Positions 1 through 8,706 of a DNA stretch of 64,000 nucleotides are shown piece after piece; the first letter of the stretch is position 1; every line of letters starts with the position of its first letter. A program made the position numbers and the translations under genes. This DNA comes from Adhaeribacter_A terreus. GTDB lineage: Bacteria; Bacteroidota; Bacteroidia; Cytophagales; Hymenobacteraceae. The notes under the pieces were generated by a model. It ran no database searches, had not been told where the DNA came from, and saw nothing but the letters and a program-made list of their open reading frames with translations. The DNA lies in the NCBI RefSeq assembly GCF_042657365.1, contig NZ_JBHSKT010000002.1, positions 62,001 through 126,000 of the forward strand. The letters run 5' to 3'.

Positions 1-933
1 AATTTAGCCATTGGCAACGCTGAAAAAGACGGAAAACAAATTGTAGTAGTGGAAGCCGATGAGTACGACCGTTCTTTTTTAACGCTGCACCCGGATATTG
101 CCATTGTAACGAATTCCGATGCTGACCACCTCGATATTTACGGCGACAAAGATCACCTTATTCATTCTTTTCAGGATTTTATTGGCCAGATTAAACCCGG
201 CGGCACGCTTATACTCAATAAAAACACTGATCCGCGTTTAACCGAAAAAATGCAGAAAGGCGTGAATCTGATAACCTATTCGCTGGAAAACGGCGATCTG
301 CACGCTTCGGAAATTCAGGTTAGCGGCCGCACGTTCGGTTTCGATCTGAAAAGTGTTGATAAAGATATTCCGGATCTGGCTTTAAAAGTGCCCGGTTTTC
401 ACAACGTTGAAAATATGTTAGCCGCTATACAGGCTTGTCTCATCCTGAACGTGCCGGAAAACGCTATCCAAAACGGGGTAAAAACCTATAAAGGCGTAAA
501 ACGGCGCTTCGAATACATTTTTGAAAATGATAGTAAAGTTTACATCGACGATTACGCCCACCATCCCACTGAAATTGAAGCCTTTATTCGTTCCGTTAAG
601 GCGCTTTATCCCGGCAAAAAACTGAAGCTTATTTTTCAGCCGCATTTGTTTACCCGCACCCGCGATTTTGCTGACGGCTTTGCTGAAAGCCTGAGCCAGG
701 CCGATGAAGTGGTGTTGCTGGAAATATATCCGGCCCGCGAAAAACCGATTCCCGGAATTACTTCAAAAATTCTGCTCGAAAAAATCACTTCTTCGCAAAA
801 AACATTGCTGACCAAAGAAGAAGTCTTGCTAAATTTGCAGTCCGATAAAAGCTGGGATGTACTTGCCACTGTAGGTGCCGGCGATATTGACACCTTGGTG
901 CAGCCAATAAAAAATATTTTAGAAAAACTTTAA
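1..933 (+). CDS. murC: UDP-N-acetylmuramate--L-alanine ligase, C-terminal part (cut by window start)
   Basis: This cytoplasmic ligase adds L-alanine to UDP-MurNAc using ATP, the first step of the peptidoglycan stem peptide. The frame is open from base 1, so the N-terminal Rossmann domain and P-loop lie outside the window and about 310 residues remain. The fragment starts in the central ligase domain: EADEYDRSF is at nt 52-78, the Mur-ligase NSDADHLD segment follows, and DYAHHPTEIE is encoded from nt 550. The C-terminal ligase domain ends with VGAGDID. It is followed after 14 nt by ftsQ, then ftsA and ftsZ, the standard order of the division and cell wall cluster, so co-transcription is likely. 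The identification is firm. Confidence 0.96.
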   Translation, partial: NLAIGNAEKDGKQIVVVEADEYDRSFLTLHPDIAIVTNSDADHLDIYGDKDHLIHSFQDFIGQIKPGGTLILNKNTDPRLTEKMQKGVNLITYSLENGDLHASEIQVSGRTFGFDLKSVDKDIPDLALKVPGFHNVENMLAAIQACLILNVPENAIQNGVKTYKGVKRRFEYIFENDSKVYIDDYAHHPTEIEAFIRSVKALYPGKKLKLIFQPHLFTRTRDFADGFAESLSQADEVVLLEIYPAREKPIPGITSKILLEKITSSQKTLLTKEEVLLNLQSDKSWDVLATVGAGDIDTLVQPIKNILEKL

Positions 934-947
934 AAAAAACATTGGTA

Positions 948-1715
948 ATGCCATTGAACCGTAAAATAAAATCGCTAATTTTTGCCTTCTGTTGCGTGGC
1001 GGTTTTCGGTGCATTGGTAGTTTTTGCCGGCGAACGTCAACAGCAAAAAAACTGTGAAAAAGTAAATATTTCTATTGAAAATGAATACAATAATTACTTT
1101 ATTAGCGAAAAGGAAGTTACCGAACTTTTAACCAGGGACGGAGCTGAAAAAATTGCCGGGCTGAACCGCAGCGAGATAAATCTTAAAAATCTTGAAATGC
1201 GGATCAAAGCCCATAAATTTGTAAAAGATGCCCAGGTATCGCGCGATCTGAAAGGAAATTTAAAAGTAAGCATAAAGCAGAACAGGCCTATAGCAAGACT
1301 TATACACGAAAACTCCGATAACGATGTTTACATCGACGATGAAGGAAACATCCTGCCATTATCGGAACGCTTTACTGCCCGCGTAATTCCTATCACCAAA
1401 TCGGTGCAATCTCCAGCGCTTAATAACGCATTCTTTCAGGACTCAGTAGGCCATGCTTACCTGTCCCTTTTGCAGTTTATAGACCACGATGCCTTCTGGA
1501 AAGCGCAGCTTGCCCAGATGCACATAGAAGCAGACGGAAAAGTAACCTTCCAGCCTCAGGTCGGCGACCAGAAGATCGAATTCGGCTTGCCGGAAGACAT
1601 CGAACGGAAGTTCAAAAAACTGATGATCGTTTATAAACAGGTACTGCCGCAAATGGGGTGGAACAAGTATAAACGGGTTAATATAGAATTCAATGATCAG
1701 ATTATCTGTGAATAA
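948..1715 (+). CDS. ftsQ: Cell division protein FtsQ/DivIB
   Basis: This bitopic inner-membrane divisome protein links early FtsZ-ring proteins to the septal synthases. The protein of about 255 residues has a short basic N-terminus, one membrane segment at about residues 8-28, then a periplasmic POTRA-like region (about 45-115, including KDAQVSRDLKGNLKVSIKQ) and a beta domain, the FtsQ layout. I chose the ATG at 948; a TTG at 942 in the same frame would add two residues. It sits 14 nt after murC and 9 nt before ftsA, which supports the call because FtsQ is poorly conserved in sequence. Confidence 0.88.
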   Translation: MPLNRKIKSLIFAFCCVAVFGALVVFAGERQQQKNCEKVNISIENEYNNYFISEKEVTELLTRDGAEKIAGLNRSEINLKNLEMRIKAHKFVKDAQVSRDLKGNLKVSIKQNRPIARLIHENSDNDVYIDDEGNILPLSERFTARVIPITKSVQSPALNNAFFQDSVGHAYLSLLQFIDHDAFWKAQLAQMHIEADGKVTFQPQVGDQKIEFGLPEDIERKFKKLMIVYKQVLPQMGWNKYKRVNIEFNDQIICE

Positions 1716-1724
1716 AATACAGCT

Positions 1725-3062
1725 ATGCAAAACGATAAAATAGTAGTAGGCTTAGATATAGGAACAACCAAAATTTGTGCACTGGTTGGCCGCAAAAACG
1801 AATACGGGAAGCTGGAGATTCTTGGTATGGGCAAAGCCGTTTCGGAAGGTGTAGTAAGAGGAATTGTAAGCAACATCGATAAAACTGTAGATGCCATTAA
1901 GAAAGCGATCCGTCAGGCAGAAGAGCAAAGTGGTATTAACATTGGCGTAGTAAACGTAGGCATTGCCGGGCAACATATTAAAAGCTTGCAGCACAACGGC
2001 TCCATTACCCGCGCTACGGTAGATAACGAAATCACCCTCGAAGACGTGAACCGTCTGACCAACGATATGTACCGTTTGGTAACGCCTCCAGGCTCCGAGA
2101 TCATTCACGTAATGCCGCAGGATTATAAAGTGGATTACGAAGAAGGCATTATGGATCCGGTGGGTATGAGCGGCGTGCGCCTGGAAGGTAACTTCCACAT
2201 CATTACCGCGCAAAGCAATGCCATCAACAACATTAACAAATGCGTAACCCGCGCCGGCCTCGAGATCGATAACCTGATCCTGGAGCCGTTGGCATCTTCT
2301 ATGTCTGTGCTGAGCGAAGAAGAAAAAGAAGCCGGTGTTGCGTTGGTAGATATTGGTGGTGGTACCACAGATTTAGCTATCTTTAAAGATAATATTATCC
2401 GTCACGCGGCGGTGCTTCCTTTTGGCGGCAACATTATTACTTCCGATATTAAGCAGGGCTGTATGGTAATGCAAAACCAGGCCGAAGCGCTGAAAGTGAA
2501 GTTTGGTAAAGCCATTGCCGAGGAAGCCTCTGAGAATGAGATCGTTTCGATTCCAGGCCTGCGCGACCGGACTCCGAAAGAAATTTCTTTGAAAAATCTT
2601 GCATATATTATAGAAGCAAGAATGGAAGAAATTATTGAACTAGTTTATTCAGAAATTGTTCGGTCAGGGTACGCCAATAATTTAGCGGCTGGTATCGTGA
2701 TCACGGGTGGTGGCTCGCAATTGCAGAATCTGGTGCAGCTGGTTGAATACTTGACCGGCATGGATGCCCGCATTGGTTATCCGAATGAGCATCTTGGTAA
2801 AAGCAAGATAGATGCGGTGAAAAGCCCCATGTATGCAACCTCTGTTGGCTTGGTTCTTGCTGGTTACCAGTCTCTGGACGACCGTATGAACCGGTACATG
2901 GAAAACCGCAACGAAGAAGGCGTACGACGCGAAGAGCCTCGCAACAATGCGAAAGCCACTAGCAGCAGCCACAGTGGCGGTGGCGATTTCTTCAAGAAGA
3001 TCATCGACCGTACCAAAGGTTTGTTGATAGACGATTTCGACGATAAACAACAGAATTACTAA
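1725..3062 (+). CDS. ftsA: Cell division protein FtsA
   Basis: FtsA is an actin-like ATPase that tethers FtsZ filaments to the membrane. The 445-residue product has the phosphate-1 motif GLDIGTTKICALVGR near residues 9-23, the SHS2 (1C) region after it, the phosphate-2 motif DIGGGTTDLAIF near 208-220, and the adenosine motif GIVITGGGSQLQN near 323. A polar linker follows, and then a short amphipathic C-terminus (GGDFFKKIIDRTKGLL), the expected membrane-targeting helix. Its length is slightly above the usual 420. It is 24 nt upstream of ftsZ. Confidence 0.97.
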   Translation: MQNDKIVVGLDIGTTKICALVGRKNEYGKLEILGMGKAVSEGVVRGIVSNIDKTVDAIKKAIRQAEEQSGINIGVVNVGIAGQHIKSLQHNGSITRATVDNEITLEDVNRLTNDMYRLVTPPGSEIIHVMPQDYKVDYEEGIMDPVGMSGVRLEGNFHIITAQSNAINNINKCVTRAGLEIDNLILEPLASSMSVLSEEEKEAGVALVDIGGGTTDLAIFKDNIIRHAAVLPFGGNIITSDIKQGCMVMQNQAEALKVKFGKAIAEEASENEIVSIPGLRDRTPKEISLKNLAYIIEARMEEIIELVYSEIVRSGYANNLAAGIVITGGGSQLQNLVQLVEYLTGMDARIGYPNEHLGKSKIDAVKSPMYATSVGLVLAGYQSLDDRMNRYMENRNEEGVRREEPRNNAKATSSSHSGGGDFFKKIIDRTKGLLIDDFDDKQQNY

Positions 3063-3086
3063 TTTACTTTTTAAGCGGCAATCATT

Positions 3087-4739
3087 ATGAGTTTTTCTCC
3101 TTCTTACAAATTCGATGTTCCTTCCCAGTCCAAATCCATCATTAAGGTGATCGGAGTTGGGGGCGGCGGCAGCAATGCTGTAAATCACATGTTCGGGCAA
3201 GGAATTAAAGATGTGGAATTTGTAGTCTGCAATACTGATGCTCAGGCTTTGAAAAGCAGCTCGGTACCAAACAAACTGCAAATTGGGGTAGACCTTACAG
3301 AAGGTTTAGGTGCTGGCGCCAACCCGGAAAGAGGCAAACAAGCCGCAATTGAAAGTAAAGAGCAGATCCGTGAATTATTAGGCACCGATACCAAAATGGT
3401 GTTCATTACGGCAGGAATGGGTGGTGGTACCGGAACAGGTGCTGCGCCGGTAATTGCCAAAGTTGCCAAAGATCTGGATATCCTTACCGTTGGTATCGTT
3501 ACGGCGCCTTTCATGTTCGAAGGCCGTAAGAAACGTACTGCTGCTGATAATGGTATCAAAGAACTTTCTGAGAACTGCGACACCGTACTGGTAATTCTGA
3601 ACGATAAGCTGCGCGAAATTTTCGGGAATCTGCCGATCCGTTCTGCTTTCGCAAAAGCCGATAACGTATTAACGACCGCTGCTAAAAGTATTGCCGAGAT
3701 CATTACGGTAACTTCCGAAGTGAACGTTGACTTTGAAGACGTGAAAACGGTAATGAAAGACTCCGGTGCCGCCGTAATGGGTTCTGCTATTACCGAAGGG
3801 GAAAATCGTGCTCTGCGTGCCGCCGAAGAAGCGCTTTCTTCACCATTGCTGAACAACACAGATATTCACGGTGCACAGAAAATTCTTCTTTCTATCATGT
3901 CCGGCGACCAGGCGGAACTTGAAATGGACGAACTGACCGAAATTACCGAATATATCCAGGAACAGGCGGGCGAAGAAGCGGAAGTGATCTTCGGTCACGG
4001 AATTGATCCGGACCTGGGCCAGAGCATTAGAGTAACGGTAATTGCTACCGGTTTTGCCAGAGAAGGTAACAGCATTGTGCAGATGCCCGCCATTAAAAAA
4101 ATAATGGAAAAGGAAGCTCCGGCTCCGGCGCCGCAAAACGATATTTTCAATACAGATTATAATATGGTAGCGGAAGCGCCGGTAAAACCCGTAACGCCGC
4201 AACCAACTTTTACGCCGCCAGCGCCACAATTCCAGGCACCAGCTCCGGAGCCGGTTCGTGCACCGCAGCAGCAATATGTGCAGCCAGTTCAGCATCAGCA
4301 AGTTCCGCAGCAGCCGGTTCAGCCGCAAGCTCCTGCTTATCAGCCTGAGAATAACATTTATTCGGAGCCGGTACCTGCGCGTGTAATCTACGACTTAGGT
4401 GTAAGCCAGGACGTTGTGAATCACGATGTACCGAATCTAGGTCAGCCGCAGCCGCAATACCAGGTGCCCAATGCCCCGGTTGCGCAAACCGTAGATATTT
4501 ACGAAACGCAGGAGCGTATTCCCAGCCTTGAAGAACGTCGCCGACGTTTACGCCAGTTAAGCAGCGAAATTTCTAACGATGCGATAAAGGAAAAACTGGA
4601 AGTGCCGGCTTATCAGCGTCGTAACGTGGTTTTAGAAAATGTAGTGCCTTCGGCAGAGCGTAATATTTCCCGTTTCAGCCTGAACGACGACAACGAAATT
4701 TTAGGCGATAACCGCTTTCTGCACGATAATGTAGACTAA
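3087..4739 (+). CDS. ftsZ: Cell division protein FtsZ with long Pro/Gln-rich C-terminal linker
   Basis: FtsZ is the tubulin-like GTPase that forms the cytokinetic ring. The globular domain (about residues 15-335) contains GVGGGGSNAVNHM near 22 and the signature GGGTGTGAAPVIA near 112-124. The product is 550 residues against about 380-400 in many bacteria. The extra length is a Pro/Gln/Ala-rich disordered linker (about 345-470), a basic block IPSLEERRRRLRQL near 478 and a terminal conserved region that probably binds FtsA. Such long tails are known in Bacteroidota. The stop codon TAA lies inside the S1 element at 4738 and a hairpin terminator follows. Confidence 0.97.
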   Translation: MSFSPSYKFDVPSQSKSIIKVIGVGGGGSNAVNHMFGQGIKDVEFVVCNTDAQALKSSSVPNKLQIGVDLTEGLGAGANPERGKQAAIESKEQIRELLGTDTKMVFITAGMGGGTGTGAAPVIAKVAKDLDILTVGIVTAPFMFEGRKKRTAADNGIKELSENCDTVLVILNDKLREIFGNLPIRSAFAKADNVLTTAAKSIAEIITVTSEVNVDFEDVKTVMKDSGAAVMGSAITEGENRALRAAEEALSSPLLNNTDIHGAQKILLSIMSGDQAELEMDELTEITEYIQEQAGEEAEVIFGHGIDPDLGQSIRVTVIATGFAREGNSIVQMPAIKKIMEKEAPAPAPQNDIFNTDYNMVAEAPVKPVTPQPTFTPPAPQFQAPAPEPVRAPQQQYVQPVQHQQVPQQPVQPQAPAYQPENNIYSEPVPARVIYDLGVSQDVVNHDVPNLGQPQPQYQVPNAPVAQTVDIYETQERIPSLEERRRRLRQLSSEISNDAIKEKLEVPAYQRRNVVLENVVPSAERNISRFSLNDDNEILGDNRFLHDNVD

Positions 4740-4766
4740 AACGGTAGCGTTTTCAGCATAAAAAGT
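4738..4766 (+). repeat. S1 element overlapping the ftsZ stop codon
   Basis: The core AAAACGGTAGCGTTTT (4738-4753) is followed by CAGCATAAAAAGT. The last two bases of the ftsZ TAA stop form the start of the core. It belongs to the dispersed family described in the findings. Confidence 0.8.
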
Positions 4767-4800
4767 AAAAGCCTTCTGTAGCAATGCAGAAGGCTTTTTT
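4767..4800 (+). terminator. Intrinsic terminator after ftsZ, probably bidirectional
   Basis: GCCTTCTG (4771-4778) pairs with CAGAAGGC (4787-4794) and is followed by a T run; an A run precedes it. It lies between ftsZ and the convergent TSUP gene and could serve both. Confidence 0.85.
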
Positions 4801-4811
4801 ATTTACATATT

Positions 4812-5750
4812 TCACCAGAAAAACAGGTAAAGGGTACGAATACTCAACCCGATAATTACAAGCCCAACCACGATCATCAGTTTTTTAGGATTAATTTTTT
4901 TACACAGATAAGCGGCAAATGGCGCCGCAATTACGCCGCCTGCAATCAACCCTAAAATAACGTTCCAGTCCGGAATACCCATAAAAATGGTAAAAACGCT
5001 GGAACTGGATAACGCTACAAAAAACTCGGCCAGGTTTACGGATCCAATGGCAAAACGCGGATGCTGGCCTTTACCAAGCAAGGTGGAGGTAACCACCGGC
5101 CCCCAGCCGCCACCGCCAACCGAATCTATAAAGCCCCCGGCCAGACCTAGTAATGCCATATTCTTTATTTCACTTTCGGGCTTAATAATGCCATAAGCTT
5201 TTTTAATGATCAGTAAACCCACAAAAATGAGATAGATAGCCACAAACGGCTTAATGATTTTCATATCAACAGAGCTCAATAAATAAGCACCTGTAATCGC
5301 ACCAGCCACGCCCGGTATTACTAATTTCTTGAAAAGATCCCGGTGAATATTGCCAAACCTGATGTGTGAAAGTCCGGAAACGCCCGTTGTAAAAACTTCG
5401 GCTAAGTGCACGCAAGCGCTGGTTATAGCCGGTGGAACGCCAAAGCTCATTAAAAAACTCGCAGCACTTACGCCGTAAGCCATACCCAAAGCACCATCAA
5501 TTACCTGGGCCAGGAATCCGATCAAGAGGAATTTGAGAAACTCTTTTTCCATCAGATTCGCAAAAGCAATGTGAAAAGACCATTCGCCGTAAACCTTTCT
5601 GAAATCGTGAAAAAGCATGATCAGCAGCGTAAAAAAAAGCAGACAAACTAATGTTAATACCAACCATTTTATGAAAGGTGGCAAGCTGTAAAGGTCTGGT
5701 TTCATTATCATCGGATTTTTCCTGCGCCGCAAGTGGCCCCGTAATCTCAT
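4812..5750 (-). CDS. TSUP (TauE/SafE) family membrane permease
   Basis: This polytopic inner-membrane protein belongs to the sulfite exporter TauE/SafE (TSUP) family, whose members export small organosulfur or sulfite anions; the substrate here is not shown by sequence. The 312-residue chain has about eight hydrophobic segments and the two duplicated family loops, GFLAQVIDGALGMAYGVSA (about residues 77-95) and GLAGGFIDSVGGGGWGPVV (about 202-220). The start is uncertain: ATGs at 5711 and 5705 would remove a basic 13-15-residue leader. It converges on ftsZ with a shared hairpin terminator and has no obvious operon partner. Confidence 0.88.
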   Translation of the reverse strand: MRLRGHLRRRKNPMIMKPDLYSLPPFIKWLVLTLVCLLFFTLLIMLFHDFRKVYGEWSFHIAFANLMEKEFLKFLLIGFLAQVIDGALGMAYGVSAASFLMSFGVPPAITSACVHLAEVFTTGVSGLSHIRFGNIHRDLFKKLVIPGVAGAITGAYLLSSVDMKIIKPFVAIYLIFVGLLIIKKAYGIIKPESEIKNMALLGLAGGFIDSVGGGGWGPVVTSTLLGKGQHPRFAIGSVNLAEFFVALSSSSVFTIFMGIPDWNVILGLIAGGVIAAPFAAYLCKKINPKKLMIVVGLVIIGLSIRTLYLFFW

Positions 5751-5843
5751 TTAACGGTTATTTCCGGAATATGGTAAGGCATTTATATTCAGTTGCATAA
5801 ATTTATTCAGGGCTTATTTCTGAACAATTGTTGTGAAAATTTC

Positions 5844-5873
5844 CAAAGTGCTATGGCTTCGGGCCTGAAAAGT
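5844..5873 (+). repeat. Degenerate S1 element
   Basis: AAAGTGCTATGGCTT is followed by CGGGCCTGAAAAGT. This matches the S1 pattern with a weak A tract, in the 260-bp gap between the divergent TSUP and mqo genes. I see no clear promoter in the rest of this gap. Confidence 0.5.
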
Positions 5874-6010
5874 ATGGGTGGTTGCTGGTACCAGTTTTGA
5901 AAATTCTCTGATAATTCAGTTCAAATTTCTGCCTTAAAATTTCAGGAATCCGTATGGGTGCTTTAGGTTAAACTGATTTTGAATTTCCTGCTTTTAAGCC
6001 TGGATCTAAT

Positions 6011-7525
6011 ATGAACAACAATAAAGAATTTGTAACCGAACCCCGCGTAGTTTTAATTGGGGCGGGCATTATGAGCGCTACTTTGGGCGTAATGATGAAA
6101 GAACTGGTACCAGACCTGACCATCGAAATTTTTGAACGCCTTGATATGGCTGCCGCCGAAAGTTCCGATGCCTGGAATAATGCCGGCACCGGCCACTCGG
6201 CTTTCTGCGAACTAAATTACACCCCGGAAATGCCGGACGGCTCCATCGATATTACCAAAGCCATAAAAATTGCCGAAGCCTTCGAAATTTCTAAACAATT
6301 TTGGGCTTACATGATTCACCACAACCACCTGGCGCTGCCCGATGCTTTCATTCGCAGCGTGCCGCACATGAGTTTTGTCTGGGGACCGGAGAACGTAAAT
6401 TTTCTGCGGAAACGCCACGCGACCTTAACTCAAAATCCCTTGTTTAAAGGCATGGAATATTCCGAAGACCACGCCACCTTAGCTAAATGGATCGCGCTTA
6501 TTATGGAAGGCCGCAATAATGCCCAACTGGTAGCCGCCACTTGCATGGAACTTGGTACCGACGTAAATTTTGGGGCTTTGACGCGCTGCATGTTCGATTA
6601 TCTGAAGAAGGCCGGCGGGGTGAATGTACATTTCGGGCAGGAAGTGAGACGGTTGAACCAGGAAAGCGACGGCCGCTGGCGGGTACGTTTGCGCGATATG
6701 AAAACCGATGAACGCCGTGAAGTGGTGAGCAAATTCGTGTTTATCGGAGCTGGTGGCGGTGCCATGGGTTTGCTTGAGAAATCGGGTATTCCGGAAGGAA
6801 AAGGCTACGGCGGGTTCCCGGTAAGCGGACAATGGCTGGTTTGCAATAATCCCGAAATCATTGAAAAGCATCACGCCAAAGTTTACGGCAAAGCTTCAGT
6901 TGGCGCGCCGCCTATGAGTGTACCGCATTTAGATACCCGAATTATAAACGAGAAAAAAGCTTTGCTTTTTGGGCCGTATGCCGGTTTTTCCACCAAATTC
7001 CTGAAACAAGGTTCTTACTTCGATCTGCCTAAATCCATTCATTTCAGTAACCTGAAAACAATGCTTTATGCCGGCGCGCGGAATTTAGAACTGACCAAAT
7101 ACCTGATCGACCAGGTTCGCCAATCGCCGGAAGATAGGTTAGCCGCCTTGCGCGAATTTTTCCCGTATGCCAGAATGGAAGACTGGGATCTGGAAATTGC
7201 CGGCCAGCGGGTGCAGATCATCAAAAAAGACGTGGCGCTGGGCGGAATTTTGGAATTTGGAACGGAAGTAGTAAGCTCCGCCGACGGCACCATTGCCGCC
7301 CTTTTAGGTGCGTCGCCGGGGGCTTCTACGGCGGTTTCCATTATGCTTACCTTGCTGGATCGTTGTTTCCCGGAGCGTTTCCGGAGCGAAGCGGCGCAAG
7401 CCAGAGTAAAGCAAATGATTCCATCTTATGGCAAATCGCTGGCGCAAAATCCGCAACTGTTAGAGGAAATCAGGACTTTTACCAGCAGTGTGCTGGGCCT
7501 GAAAAGCGTGGAATCGAAGTTGTAG
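6011..7525 (+). CDS. mqo: Malate:quinone oxidoreductase
   Basis: Mqo is a peripheral membrane FAD enzyme that oxidises malate to oxaloacetate and passes electrons to the quinone pool, bypassing NAD-dependent malate dehydrogenase. The 504-residue product has an N-terminal dinucleotide-binding segment VVLIGAGIMSATLGVMM (about 13-29) and family blocks WNNAGTGHSAFCELNYTP, GPYAGFSTKFLKQGS and LGASPGASTAVSIML near the C-terminus. Length matches the family (about 490-510). It is monocistronic by appearance. Mqo fits with the succinate dehydrogenase genes at 16-19.6 kb as a quinone-linked entry point of the TCA cycle. Confidence 0.96.
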   Translation: MNNNKEFVTEPRVVLIGAGIMSATLGVMMKELVPDLTIEIFERLDMAAAESSDAWNNAGTGHSAFCELNYTPEMPDGSIDITKAIKIAEAFEISKQFWAYMIHHNHLALPDAFIRSVPHMSFVWGPENVNFLRKRHATLTQNPLFKGMEYSEDHATLAKWIALIMEGRNNAQLVAATCMELGTDVNFGALTRCMFDYLKKAGGVNVHFGQEVRRLNQESDGRWRVRLRDMKTDERREVVSKFVFIGAGGGAMGLLEKSGIPEGKGYGGFPVSGQWLVCNNPEIIEKHHAKVYGKASVGAPPMSVPHLDTRIINEKKALLFGPYAGFSTKFLKQGSYFDLPKSIHFSNLKTMLYAGARNLELTKYLIDQVRQSPEDRLAALREFFPYARMEDWDLEIAGQRVQIIKKDVALGGILEFGTEVVSSADGTIAALLGASPGASTAVSIMLTLLDRCFPERFRSEAAQARVKQMIPSYGKSLAQNPQLLEEIRTFTSSVLGLKSVESKL

Positions 7526-7564
7526 AACCAGGGCTGCAAACGCTATGGTTAGAGCCCGAAAAAG

Positions 7565-7858
7565 TCAGGAGCTTTTAAAAGCCAACCCGGCAGTTGCCAG
7601 CGCGTCCCGCAATTTCGGCAACGAGGTTTTTCCTATGCCGTGAAGCTCCAGTATCTCTTTTTCGCTAAATTCCGAAAGTTGCTGCAAGGAAGTAATGCCC
7701 TTGTTTTGCAAAGCCCGTCGCGCCGGCGCCGCTATTGCCGCCATAAATCCGGATTCCGGTTTATTTTCTTTTTCACAAACCGGGCAGGTTGGGCACTCAG
7801 AAGATTTGTAAAACTGGTGGCCGTTTTCGCAGGTTTTGAGTTTTGGTGTGCTTGGCAT
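7565..7858 (-). CDS. Small protein with zinc-ribbon-like N-terminus and RNAP-alpha-CTD-like helix-hairpin-helix
   Basis: The 97-residue product has two visible parts. Residues 10-30 carry a Cys/His pattern (CENGH then CPTCPVCE) resembling a small zinc ribbon. Residues 40-95 resemble the helix-hairpin-helix fold of the RNA polymerase alpha C-terminal domain: ARRALQNKGITSLQQLSEFS followed by LHGIGKTSLPKLRDAL, where GIGKTSLPKL is the hairpin. Stand-alone proteins of this kind occur in Bacteroidota but I know no defined role. Nucleic-acid binding is an inference. It converges on mqo with a 39-nt gap. Confidence 0.7.
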   Translation of the reverse strand: MPSTPKLKTCENGHQFYKSSECPTCPVCEKENKPESGFMAAIAAPARRALQNKGITSLQQLSEFSEKEILELHGIGKTSLPKLRDALATAGLAFKSS

Positions 7859-8198
7859 AGGCTTAGAAGTTTGGCTTCAATTTATCAAATTATGCAAAAA
7901 AGTCCCCTTCGGATGGAAAATGGTAGGACCAGCTTTATTAATATTTTCAATCGCTGGTGCGAGCCTCCCGGCTCGTATCGGATTTAGCTGATCGAATAAA
8001 GTGAGGTACGAGTTGGGAGGCTCGCACCAACGCATGAGGATCACAAAATGATATCGCTGTTTAGGAAATCTGTGTTCGGAACTAAACCTAAACCTGCTGC
8101 GGAAATCCTTGTCTTCGTACCCAAAATGAGGATATGGATATCCCGGCAGAATGATTCCGGACACAGATGTCCGAAAGAGCTTTAGCGAATTTAATATA
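7859..8198. other. Intergenic region of 340 bp with a long imperfect palindrome
   Basis: No convincing gene is present. It contains the inverted repeat at 7956-8028 and, from about 8040 to 8180, a stretch with no recognisable coding signal. A 95-codon minus-strand frame spans 7877-8164 but reads through the palindrome and is not credible. Confidence 0.6.
7956..8028. repeat. Inverted repeat with arms of about 24 bp
   Basis: The left arm begins GGTGCGAGCCTCCC (7956) and the right arm ends GGGAGGCTCGCACC (8028). The outer 14 bases match perfectly and pairing then continues with a few mismatches around GGCTCGTA / TACGAGTT. The loop is about 24 nt. Confidence 0.85.
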
Positions 8199-8588
8199 TC
8201 AGCTTTGCTTTTTACTTATTTTCTTCGCCGGTTTTTCAGAATTTCCTTTTATCAGAAACAACACAATTTTAGTGATCAGATCCAGCGGTATTGGTTTATC
8301 TAAGGGAAATTGCACCGAGCCTTTGCCGGTTTTATAAGCAGCAAACGCATTTTCAAATGCTTCCATGCCTACGGGTGTAGGATAAAAACCGATATGATTG
8401 GCGAAGGCAGCAAAATGAACGAGGTTATGACCGCGCAGCTTGAAAGTTGGAATGGCATAGCTGATCGCTTCTTCCGCTTCCGGCGCCAATTCTTTTATCG
8501 TTTCCCGGATCTGTGTGAGTGCCCGCTGCGTTTCCGCGGGAAACCCTGCAATGTATTCGTCTATGTTGCCTGGTTTAGCTGTTGCCAT
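8199..8588 (-). CDS. DUF1801 (YdhG-like) family protein
   Basis: This 129-residue protein belongs to the DUF1801/YdhG-like fold family, some members of which have been called iron chaperones (YdhG/FrdA-like). Typical features are IDEYIAGFPAETQRALTQIR at the N-terminus, the block EEAISYAIPTFKLRGHNLVHFAAFANHIGF in the middle, and GKGSVQFPLDKPIPLDLI, followed by a basic tail (KPAKKISKKQS). It is likely cytoplasmic and monomeric. The molecular function is not established for this subfamily, and the neighbours give no clue. Confidence 0.8.
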   Translation of the reverse strand: MATAKPGNIDEYIAGFPAETQRALTQIRETIKELAPEAEEAISYAIPTFKLRGHNLVHFAAFANHIGFYPTPVGMEAFENAFAAYKTGKGSVQFPLDKPIPLDLITKIVLFLIKGNSEKPAKKISKKQS

Positions 8589-8706
8589 ACAATTCTGATT
8601 TAACTTTAAAAGTCGGGTTAAGATTTCAGGTTAACCTGATTAAATTGATTAGCGGTTATATTTACGCGCGTGTAAGATGCTTATCTCCCTTCCCGAGCTG
8701 AATTTT

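Noticed and set aside
4738..4766. S1 core as an RNA hairpin
   Set aside because: AAAACG/CGTTTT can pair in copies such as CGGTAGCG, but many copies (CCC-TA-TCG, GGA-TA-GCG, CGC-TA-TCC) break the pairing without compensation.
7877..8164. 95-codon open frame on the minus strand
   Set aside because: It passes through the GGTGCGAGCCTCC palindrome, and the translation has no family features.
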